From CAYSLC01 sp964431545 (lineage in GTDB: Bacteria; Desulfobacterota; Desulfobacteria; Desulfobacterales; JAABSP01): a DNA stretch of 26,297 nt. The notes beneath the pieces are model-generated. The model was not told where the DNA came from, did no database searches, and worked only from the letters and a program-made list of their open reading frames with translations. Position numbers and translations under genes: made by a program. Positions 20,794 through 26,297 of the stretch are shown one piece after another; position 1 is the stretch's first letter; each line of letters starts with the position of its first letter. Where the stretch lies: contig CAYSLC010000056.1 of the NCBI GenBank assembly GCA_964431545.1, forward strand, positions 1 to 26,297, given 5' to 3'.

Positions 20794-22239
20794 ATGCGCT
20801 TCGACCATCGGCCCGCCGCGGCTGTCCACCGAGGGGTCCTTGCCCTCGTCCTGCTGACGGCGATCCTGTTCGGACTGTCCACCACCGCAACGGCGCCCGC
20901 CGCCGCGTTCACCACCCCGGGCAACTTCAGCGAACTGTCCAAAAAGGTCAGTCCGGCGGTGGTCAACATCCGCACCGAGAAGACCCTCCAGGGGCAAGGG
21001 GGCGGCTTCCGCCATTTCAGGGGCCCCTTCGGGGACCAGGATCCCTTCCGGGAGTTCTTCGAGAAGTTCTTCGGCGATCGGGGCCCCGGCCGGGATTTCA
21101 CCCAGCGCAGCCTCGGGTCCGGCTTCATCATCGACGGAAGCGGCCACATCGTCACCAACAACCACGTCATCGAGGATGCCGACCAGATCGAGGTCAAGCT
21201 CACCGACGGCAGGGAGTACAGCGCCGAGATCGTGGGCCGGGATCCCAACACGGACCTGGCCCTGATCAAGATCGACGCCGACGGGGCCCTGCCCCTGGCG
21301 CGGCTGGGGGATTCGGACGCCCTGGAGGTGGGCCAGTGGGTGGTGGCCATCGGCAGCCCCTTCGGGCTGGAGCACACGGTGACCGCCGGAATCGTCTCGG
21401 CCAAGGGCCGGGTCATCGGCTCCGGGCCCTACGATGACTTCATCCAGACCGACGCCTCCATCAATCCGGGCAACAGCGGCGGCCCCCTGATCAACATGGA
21501 GGGGGAGGTGGTGGGGATCAACACCGCCATCATCGCCAGCGGGCAGGGGATCGGGTTCGCCGTCCCGGTCAACATGGCCAAGGGGATCATCTCCCAGCTC
21601 AAGAGCCACGGGGAGGTGACCCGGGGCTGGCTCGGGGTGGCCATCCAGGATCTGACCCCCGAGATCGCCGAGTACTACGGCCTGGAGCCCGGCAAGGGGG
21701 TCCTGGTGACCGAGGTCTTCGAGGATGACCCGGCGGACCGGGCCGGAATCCGCGCCAAGGACGTGATCACCTCCGTAAACGGCCGTCCCGTCGACTCCAG
21801 CCGGGAGCTGACCCGGATGATCGCCGCCATCGAGGTGGGGGACCGGGCCCGGATCGACGTGATTCGGGACGACCGGAAGAGACGCTTCGAAGTCCGGATC
21901 GCCAAACGGGATGAAGAGAAGATCCTCGCCCGAACGCCCCGGAAGGAGGACGGGCGGGAGGAACTGGGGATCCGGGTGAGCAACCTGACGCCGGAGATCG
22001 TCCGGCGCTTCAACATCGACGAGACCGACGGGGTGATGATCACCGAGGTGTCCAAAGGGAGCAAGGCCGAGGAGGCGGGTCTGATGTCCGGGGACATCAT
22101 CAAGGAGATCAACCGCCGGAAGGTGGAAAACGTGGCCGATTTCAACGAGGTGGTGACGGCCGCCGCGGAGGGCGAGACCCTCAACCTCTTCATCCGGCGG
22201 ATCAACGTCGGCTTCATGGTGGTCAAGCTGACCAAATGA
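20794..22239 (+). CDS. degP: Periplasmic serine protease/chaperone DegP/HtrA (Do family)
   Basis: This 481-residue exported protease has a signal peptide at about 1-38 (hydrophobic VLALVLLTAILFGLSTTA). A trypsin-like domain follows, with catalytic His124 (TNNHVIEDA), Asp154 (PNTDLALIKID) and Ser228 (NPGNSGGPL). Two PDZ domains begin near TRGWLGVAIQDLTPEIAEYY and EELGIRVSNLTPEIVRRF. The LA loop is rich in Gly/Phe (GGGFRHFRGPFGDQDPFREF), as in DegQ/DegP of this lineage. It degrades or refolds damaged envelope proteins. AAGGAG precedes the ATG. Its stop overlaps the ispE start by four bases (ATGA), which links the two genes translationally. Confidence 0.96.
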   Translation: MRFDHRPAAAVHRGVLALVLLTAILFGLSTTATAPAAAFTTPGNFSELSKKVSPAVVNIRTEKTLQGQGGGFRHFRGPFGDQDPFREFFEKFFGDRGPGRDFTQRSLGSGFIIDGSGHIVTNNHVIEDADQIEVKLTDGREYSAEIVGRDPNTDLALIKIDADGALPLARLGDSDALEVGQWVVAIGSPFGLEHTVTAGIVSAKGRVIGSGPYDDFIQTDASINPGNSGGPLINMEGEVVGINTAIIASGQGIGFAVPVNMAKGIISQLKSHGEVTRGWLGVAIQDLTPEIAEYYGLEPGKGVLVTEVFEDDPADRAGIRAKDVITSVNGRPVDSSRELTRMIAAIEVGDRARIDVIRDDRKRRFEVRIAKRDEEKILARTPRKEDGREELGIRVSNLTPEIVRRFNIDETDGVMITEVSKGSKAEEAGLMSGDIIKEINRRKVENVADFNEVVTAAAEGETLNLFIRRINVGFMVVKLTK

Positions 22240-23159
22240 CGGATCACGAGGCCCGGCCCCCGTCCGGCGCGCGGATGGTGGTCCGGGCGCCGGCCAAGAT
22301 CAACCTGTTTCTCCGGGTGAAAGGCCGACGCGCCGACGGCTACCACGATCTGGTCACCCTCCTGTGTCCGGTGGGCCTCTACGACACCGTGACCCTCGAA
22401 CTGGAAAAACCGGAAACGACGGTCGTCTGCACCCACCCGGAGGTCCCCTCGGACGGCACCAACCTCGCCGCCCGGGCCGCCGATCTCTTTTTCCGTGAAT
22501 CCCCCGTCGGGAGGGCGGGCGTAAAGCGCGGCGTCGCCATCTCCATCGACAAGAAGATCCCGGTGGCCGCCGGCCTGGGGGGCGGTTCCAGCGACGCCGC
22601 CGCCGTCCTCACGGCCCTCGACCGTTGGTACGGTAACCCCGTTTCCGGCGAACGGCTGCAGCGGATGGGCGCACGCCTGGGGGCGGACGTCCCCTTCTTC
22701 ATCGGCGGGACGCCGGCCCTGGCCACGGGGATCGGCGACCGCCTCTCCCCCTTCCGATCCCTTCCCCCCCTCCACGCCCTCCTGGTCCATCCCCCAATCC
22801 CCGTCTCCACCGCCCAGGTCTATAAAAACCTCAATTTGGCATTGACAAATTGCGAAAAAGTAACTAAGAATTGGCCTCTTAATGGCCAGGGGTTCGATGC
22901 GGGACGCCACCTGTGCAACGATCTGGAGACGGTGACGGCCCGGATCTGCCCCGATGTCCTGACGGCCAAGGAGGCCCTGCTCGACCACGGGGCGATCGGC
23001 GCCCTGATGTCCGGCAGCGGCCCCTGCGTCTTCGGCCTTTTCGAGGACGAGACGGCCGCCCGGCGGGTCAAGGAGGCCATGCCCCTTAGCCGATGGCGCC
23101 TCTACCCGGCGCCGTTGCTGGTGCGCCCATCGGAGACCATCCGCCGGGGCCGTCCCTGA
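22236..23159 (+). CDS. ispE: 4-diphosphocytidyl-2-C-methyl-D-erythritol kinase
   Basis: This 307-residue GHMP kinase of the MEP isoprenoid pathway phosphorylates CDP-methylerythritol. Motif 1 is APAKINLFLRVKGRRADGYHD (residues 18-38). The ATP loop is PVAAGLGGGSSDAAAVL and motif 3 is IGALMSGSGPCVFGLF. Length is normal. The first 12-14 residues precede the conserved start and could be trimmed to the second Met (MVVRAPAKI). The stretch encoding about residues 194-215 (22824-22890) is strikingly AT-rich compared with the rest and includes promoter-like elements. The frame remains intact and the corresponding loop is variable in the family. The gene is coupled to degP and followed by tRNA-Gln. Confidence 0.95.
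   Translation: MTDHEARPPSGARMVVRAPAKINLFLRVKGRRADGYHDLVTLLCPVGLYDTVTLELEKPETTVVCTHPEVPSDGTNLAARAADLFFRESPVGRAGVKRGVAISIDKKIPVAAGLGGGSSDAAAVLTALDRWYGNPVSGERLQRMGARLGADVPFFIGGTPALATGIGDRLSPFRSLPPLHALLVHPPIPVSTAQVYKNLNLALTNCEKVTKNWPLNGQGFDAGRHLCNDLETVTARICPDVLTAKEALLDHGAIGALMSGSGPCVFGLFEDETAARRVKEAMPLSRWRLYPAPLLVRPSETIRRGRP
22842..22870 (+). promoter_or_regulatory. Candidate internal promoter inside ispE for tRNA-Gln and prs
   Basis: A perfect TTGACA (22842-22847) and TAAGAA (22865-22870), 17 bases apart, lie in an AT-rich island within the coding sequence. A small hairpin (TGGCC/GGCCA, about 22872-22888) follows. The tRNA begins 400 bases downstream. The -10 is weak, so this is a suggestion only. 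Confidence 0.35.
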
Positions 23160-23269
23160 CAAAACGGGCCAGAGCAGGAGACCAGGCCAAAAGGACCGTT
23201 TAGAAGGTCAGAGCAACAGGACAGACCCGTCCGATCAGCCCGGAGGCCGTCGGCAACCGATTTACCCGC

Positions 23270-23344
23270 TGGGGCGTCGTCAAGCGGTAAGACACAGGAT
23301 TTTGGTTCCTGCATTCGGAGGTTCGAATCCTCCCGCCCCAGCCA
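23270..23344 (+). tRNA. tRNA-Gln (anticodon UUG)
   Basis: A complete cloverleaf is visible. The acceptor stem TGGGGCG (23270-23276) pairs with CGCCCCA (23334-23340). The anticodon stem CAGGA/TCCTG encloses the loop TTTTGGT, with anticodon TTG at 23302-23304. The T-arm GGAGG-TTCGAAT-CCTCC is followed by discriminator G and an encoded CCA (23342-23344). It lies between ispE and prs and is probably processed from a longer transcript. Confidence 0.98.
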
Positions 23345-23345
23345 A

Positions 23346-23376
23346 CCCCCGATGCCGAAACGGCCTTATCGGGGGG
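23346..23376 (+). other. Strong stem-loop between tRNA-Gln and prs
   Basis: CCCCCGAT (23346-23353) pairs with ATCGGGGG (23368-23375), enclosing a nested GCCG-AAA-CGGC stem with a 3-base bulge. No T-run follows. It could be a processing signal after the tRNA 3' end or protect the prs mRNA 5' end. Confidence 0.55.
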
Positions 23377-23441
23377 ACACCATCAAACCGCGTCACGACA
23401 GGCACCATACAAACGGAAGGGAACGCAAGACGTAAGGGATC

Positions 23442-24383
23442 ATGAAGGGGCTCTCTATTTTCTCGGGCAACTCCAATCCGGTGCTGGCCGAAAGGATCTG
23501 CAAATATCTGGAAATGCCCATGGGCGGCGCCAAGGTCAAGACCTTCAGCGACGGCGAGATCCAGATCGAAATCGACGAGAACGTCCGGCTCAAGGACATC
23601 TACGTGGTCCAGTCGACCTGCTCGCCGGTCAATAGAAACCTGGTGGAACTCCTTTTGATGCTCGACGCGGTCAAACGCTCCTCCGCCAGCCGGATCACCG
23701 CGGTGGTCCCCTATTTCGGCTACGCCCGACAGGACAAGAAGGTGGCCCCCCGGGTGCCGCTCAGCGCCAAGCTGGTGGCCAACCTCATCACGGTGGCCGG
23801 CGCCAACCGCGTCATCACCATGGACCTCCATGCCGGGCAGATTCAGGGCTTCTTCGACATCCCCGTGGACAACCTCTTCGCGACCCCTGTTTTTTTGAAG
23901 TATATCCGGGAAAACTTCGACCGTAACGAACTGGTCATCATCTCGCCGGACGCCGGCGGCGTGGAGCGGGCCCGGGCCTTCGCCAAACGACTGGACGCCG
24001 GCCTGGCCATCATCGACAAACGCCGGGACGCGCCCAACAAGGCCAAGGCCATGGCGGTCATCGGAGATGTGAAGGACAAGACGGCCATTATTCTGGACGA
24101 CATGGCCGACACCGCCGGCACGCTGACGGAAGCGGCGGCCGCGCTGGTGGGCAAGGGGGCCCGACGGGTCCATGGGATGTGTTCCCATGCGGTCCTCTCC
24201 GGCCCGGCGGTGGATCGGATCTGCGATTCGGAACTCTCCACCATGGTGGTCACCGACACCGTCCCGTTGAAGGAGAACGCGGCTGTCTGCGAGAAGATCA
24301 AGGTGCTCTCCATCGCGGAACTCGTGGGGGAGGCCATCATCAGAAGCCACCGGGGGGATTCCGTCACCTCCCTGTTCGTCTAG
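23442..24383 (+). CDS. prs: Ribose-phosphate pyrophosphokinase
   Basis: This 313-residue enzyme makes PRPP from ribose-5-phosphate and ATP for nucleotide, His and Trp synthesis. Family motifs are FSDGEIQIEIDENVRLKD near residue 40, the ATP-binding PYFGYARQDKK, the metal-binding DLHAGQIQGFFDIPVDNL, the catalytic flexible loop around DKRRDAPN, and the PRPP loop ILDDMADTAGTL. Length matches class I enzymes. The ribosome site is modest (TAAGGG, about 6 bases before the ATG). The gene begins 98 bases after tRNA-Gln and is followed by rplY, an order I recall as common in Desulfobacterota. Confidence 0.97.
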   Translation: MKGLSIFSGNSNPVLAERICKYLEMPMGGAKVKTFSDGEIQIEIDENVRLKDIYVVQSTCSPVNRNLVELLLMLDAVKRSSASRITAVVPYFGYARQDKKVAPRVPLSAKLVANLITVAGANRVITMDLHAGQIQGFFDIPVDNLFATPVFLKYIRENFDRNELVIISPDAGGVERARAFAKRLDAGLAIIDKRRDAPNKAKAMAVIGDVKDKTAIILDDMADTAGTLTEAAAALVGKGARRVHGMCSHAVLSGPAVDRICDSELSTMVVTDTVPLKENAAVCEKIKVLSIAELVGEAIIRSHRGDSVTSLFV

Positions 24384-24449
24384 GCGCCCTTCCGGATCCA
24401 CGTTTACGACACGAAACCGAACTGAAGAACAGGTAAGGAGGACCGATTT

Positions 24450-25130
24450 TTGGAACTGATCGATTTGAAAGCAAAGACCCGGCGGGAGACCGGAAAGGGG
24501 GCGGCCCGTCGGCTGCGCCGGGAGGGGATCATGCCCGGAGTCTTCTACGGCCCGGGGGCCAAGACCACCCCCCTCTCCCTTGAAATCCGCGGCCTGGAGA
24601 ACATCCTTCGCAAGCACAACATGGCCCAACTGCTCCTCAAACTGAAGATCGAGGACGGCGGTCAATCCCAGACCAAGTCGTCCATGATCAAGGAACTCCA
24701 GACCGATCCCATCTCCGGGGACCTTCTCCACGTCGACCTCTATGAGATCGCCATGGATCGGAAGATCTCCGTGGCCGTGCCGGTGGTGACCACCGGCGAG
24801 GCGGTGGGCGTCGAACGGGGGGGGATTCTCCAGGTGGTCCGGCGGGAGCTGGAGGTCTACTGCCTCCCCAACAAGATCCCCGAATCCTTCGAACTCGACA
24901 TCTCCGAACTCGACATCGGAGACGCCATCCATGTGGAGGACATCCCCGTGGAAGAGGGTGTCGAGATCCCGGCCGACGTCAACTTCACCGTGGTCACCGT
25001 CTCCACCCCCACCCGGATCGAGCTTCCCGAGGAGGCCGAGGAGGAGGCCGAAGCGGGCCTCGAAGCGGAAGAAGGAATAGAGGAGGAGGCCGGGGAAGCG
25101 GCCGAGGCCGATCAGGAGGAGGCGGAGTAA
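24450..25130 (+). CDS. rplY: Ribosomal protein bL25 (Ctc form) with acidic tail
   Basis: This 226-residue long-form bL25 binds 5S rRNA. The L25 domain (about 1-95) includes RETGKGAARRLRREGIMPGVFYGPG and LQTDPISGDLLHVDLYEI. The TL5/Ctc C-terminal beta domain (about 100-187) includes VAVPVVTTGEAVGVERGG and ELDISELDIGDAIHVEDI. The last 35 residues are almost entirely Glu and Ala, a disordered acidic tail. The start is TTG at 24450, preceded by AAGGAGGA, an uncommon start codon that may limit translation. It lies between prs and pth, the usual context for ctc/rplY. Confidence 0.96.
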   Translation: MELIDLKAKTRRETGKGAARRLRREGIMPGVFYGPGAKTTPLSLEIRGLENILRKHNMAQLLLKLKIEDGGQSQTKSSMIKELQTDPISGDLLHVDLYEIAMDRKISVAVPVVTTGEAVGVERGGILQVVRRELEVYCLPNKIPESFELDISELDIGDAIHVEDIPVEEGVEIPADVNFTVVTVSTPTRIELPEEAEEEAEAGLEAEEGIEEEAGEAAEADQEEAE

Positions 25131-25163
25131 CCCGCCCCGTCGGGGTCGGATCACGCCGCCGCC

Positions 25164-25748
25164 ATGGACACGGTCGGGCGATGCCTGGTGGTGGGCTTGG
25201 GCAACCCCGGAAAGGCCTACGAAAAGACCCGGCACAACGTGGGCTTCATGGTTCTCGACCGGATCGCGGAAACCTATGCCATCCGGTTCGACAAAGAGAA
25301 GTTCAACGGGCTCATGGGCCGGGGGCGGATCGAAGGGATCGACACCCTGCTGGTGAAACCCCTTTCCTATATGAACCGAAGCGGCGGACCGGTGCGGCGG
25401 ATCGCCGGCTATTTTGACATCCGTACCCGGGATATGGTAGTGGTGCACGACGATATAGACTTGGAATTTGGAAGAATTAAAATCAAAGAGAAAGGAGGTC
25501 ATGGGGGACACAATGGTTTGCGATCGTTGATGGATGCCCTCGGCGGCGGCGACTTTGCCCGCCTCCGCATCGGCATCGGGCGTTCCGAAGCCGGAAGGGA
25601 CGTGGTCGACCATGTGCTCGAAACCTTCCGACAGGAGGAGTTCAAGGCCATGGAATCGATCGTCGACCGGTCCCGGGACGCGGTGGTGAGTATCCTTTGC
25701 CACGGGGCAAGGGAGAGCATGAACGAGTTCAACCGAAAGATCTGTTAA
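25164..25748 (+). CDS. pth: Peptidyl-tRNA hydrolase
   Basis: This 194-residue enzyme recycles peptidyl-tRNA released from stalled ribosomes. Motifs are VVGLGNPGKAYEKTRHNVGF, with catalytic His24 and Asn14-type residues, KPLSYMNRSGGPV, the catalytic acid in VVVHDDIDLEFGRIKIK, and GGHGGHNGLRSL. Length matches bacterial Pth1. There is no clear Shine-Dalgarno before the ATG at 25164, so translation may depend on coupling to rplY 34 bases upstream. A short AT-rich patch (25455-25500) occurs inside the gene at the conserved DDIDLEFG-RIKIKEKGG region. Confidence 0.96.
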   Translation: MDTVGRCLVVGLGNPGKAYEKTRHNVGFMVLDRIAETYAIRFDKEKFNGLMGRGRIEGIDTLLVKPLSYMNRSGGPVRRIAGYFDIRTRDMVVVHDDIDLEFGRIKIKEKGGHGGHNGLRSLMDALGGGDFARLRIGIGRSEAGRDVVDHVLETFRQEEFKAMESIVDRSRDAVVSILCHGARESMNEFNRKIC

Positions 25749-25771
25749 CCTAATGTAGATGGAGGAAGAGA

Positions 25772-26297
25772 ATGGAAACATTTTTGGCCAATGTACCCCT
25801 TTACAGCACCCTGGTCGGCGTCTTCGGCGTTGTCTTCGCGATTCTGCTTGCGCAGGTGGTCAAGAGCGCACCGGCCGGCAATGAGCGCATGCAGCAGATT
25901 GCCGGCGCCATCCAAGAAGGCGCCATCGCCTACCTCAACCGCCAGTTGATCAGCGTCGCCATCGCCGGCGGCATCATCTTCGTGATCATCGCCTGGTCGC
26001 TGGGCTCCTACACCGCCTTCGGCTTCCTCATCGGCGCCGCGGCCTCCTACCTGGCCGGATACATCGGGATGCGGGTCTCCGTCATCGCCAATGTGCGGAC
26101 CGCCGAAGCCGCCCGTCTCGGGGGGCTGCCCTCCGGACTGTCCATGGCCTTCAAGGGCGGCACCGTGACCGGTCTCATGGTCGCCGGGCTGGCCCTGACG
26201 GCGGTTGCCGGGTACTTCACCTTCCTGATCCAGAGCGTCGGCATGGGAACGCGTGAAGCGGTCATCGCCCTGGTGGCCCTCGGATTCGGCGGCAGCC
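25772..26297 (+). CDS. hppA: Membrane-bound ion-pumping pyrophosphatase, N-terminal part (runs off right edge)
   Basis: The first 175 codons of a membrane pyrophosphatase (normally about 670-700 residues), which couples pyrophosphate hydrolysis to proton or sodium export. Visible features are an N-terminal membrane helix (LVGVFGVVFAILLAQVV), the family segment MQQIAGAIQEGAIAYLNRQ (residues 40-58), then helices FGFLIGAAASYLAGYIGMRV and the VRTAEAARLGGLPSGLSMAF stretch, and the start of the next helix. GGAGGAAGAG precedes the ATG. The catalytic region lies beyond the window, so proton versus sodium specificity cannot be judged. Confidence 0.95.
   Translation, partial: METFLANVPLYSTLVGVFGVVFAILLAQVVKSAPAGNERMQQIAGAIQEGAIAYLNRQLISVAIAGGIIFVIIAWSLGSYTAFGFLIGAAASYLAGYIGMRVSVIANVRTAEAARLGGLPSGLSMAFKGGTVTGLMVAGLALTAVAGYFTFLIQSVGMGTREAVIALVALGFGGS

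Noticed and set aside
23280..25781. A very long minus-strand open frame (over 800 codons) opposite prs, rplY and pth
   Set aside because: It is a mirror of strongly recognisable plus-strand genes. Its translation has no family features, is rich in His/Gly/Asp from reverse codons, and lacks a ribosome site. Similar long mirror frames opposite fprA, cooS, serA and the radical SAM gene were dismissed for the same reason.

Overview
The window is a GC-rich chromosomal segment from what looks like an anaerobic bacterium of the Desulfobacterota (former Deltaproteobacteria). The evidence is a large oxygen-defence cluster of sulfate-reducer type (superoxide reductase, rubredoxins, flavodiiron oxygen reductase, PerR-like regulator), a Ni-Fe carbon monoxide dehydrogenase, a ferredoxin:disulfide reductase, a triheme cytochrome c, a membrane pyrophosphatase, and the gene order ispE - tRNA-Gln - prs - rplY - pth, which I recall as common in that group. 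The species cannot be named from the sequence.

Layout. (1) 1-1118: toxin-antitoxin material. A HicB/CopG-like antitoxin runs off the left edge, next to the C-terminal stub of a PIN toxin. An intact DUF1778/GNAT (TacAT-type) pair with its own promoter occupies the place of the missing PIN N-terminus. (2) 1119-8631, all on the minus strand: the oxygen/redox cluster. In order of transcription it is a PerR-like regulator, desulfoferrodoxin, a small rubredoxin-like protein, flavodoxin, a zinc-ribbon protein, a CydB tail remnant, triheme cytochrome c, a flavoprotein-ArsC fusion, rubredoxin, flavodiiron protein, DsrE-like protein, HEAT-type protein and a CydA-like membrane protein. (3) 8834-12013, minus: cold-shock protein, a RiPP-maturation-like radical SAM enzyme coupled to a TerC membrane protein. 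(4) 12262-13468, plus: sfsA and bacteriohemerythrin, convergent with a solitary cooS (13556-15544, minus) whose promoter carries a perfect 23-bp palindrome.

(5) 15791-18509, plus: a thiol-redox group made of an exported thioredoxin-like CPHC protein, an exported 1-Cys peroxiredoxin, a TIGR04282-type nucleotidyl/glycosyltransferase, a glutaredoxin-like protein and a ferredoxin-thioredoxin-reductase-type catalytic subunit. (6) 18555-26297, plus: housekeeping genes serA, a DUF1844 gene, degP/htrA, ispE, tRNA-Gln(UUG), prs, rplY, pth and the start of hppA.

The shared theme of regions 2 to 5 is disposal of oxygen, superoxide and peroxide using electrons from rubredoxin, flavodoxin and ferredoxin. 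The promoters of the perR-like gene and of cooS both carry a Fur-superfamily-like site with an AATCATT core just downstream of the predicted -10, so one peroxide- or metal-sensing regulator may control both. The least familiar parts are the flavoprotein-ArsC fusion, the DsrE/HEAT/CydA-like tail of the oxygen cluster, the cydB remnant and the precursor-less radical SAM gene. I see no CRISPR array, rRNA, insertion sequence or prophage.
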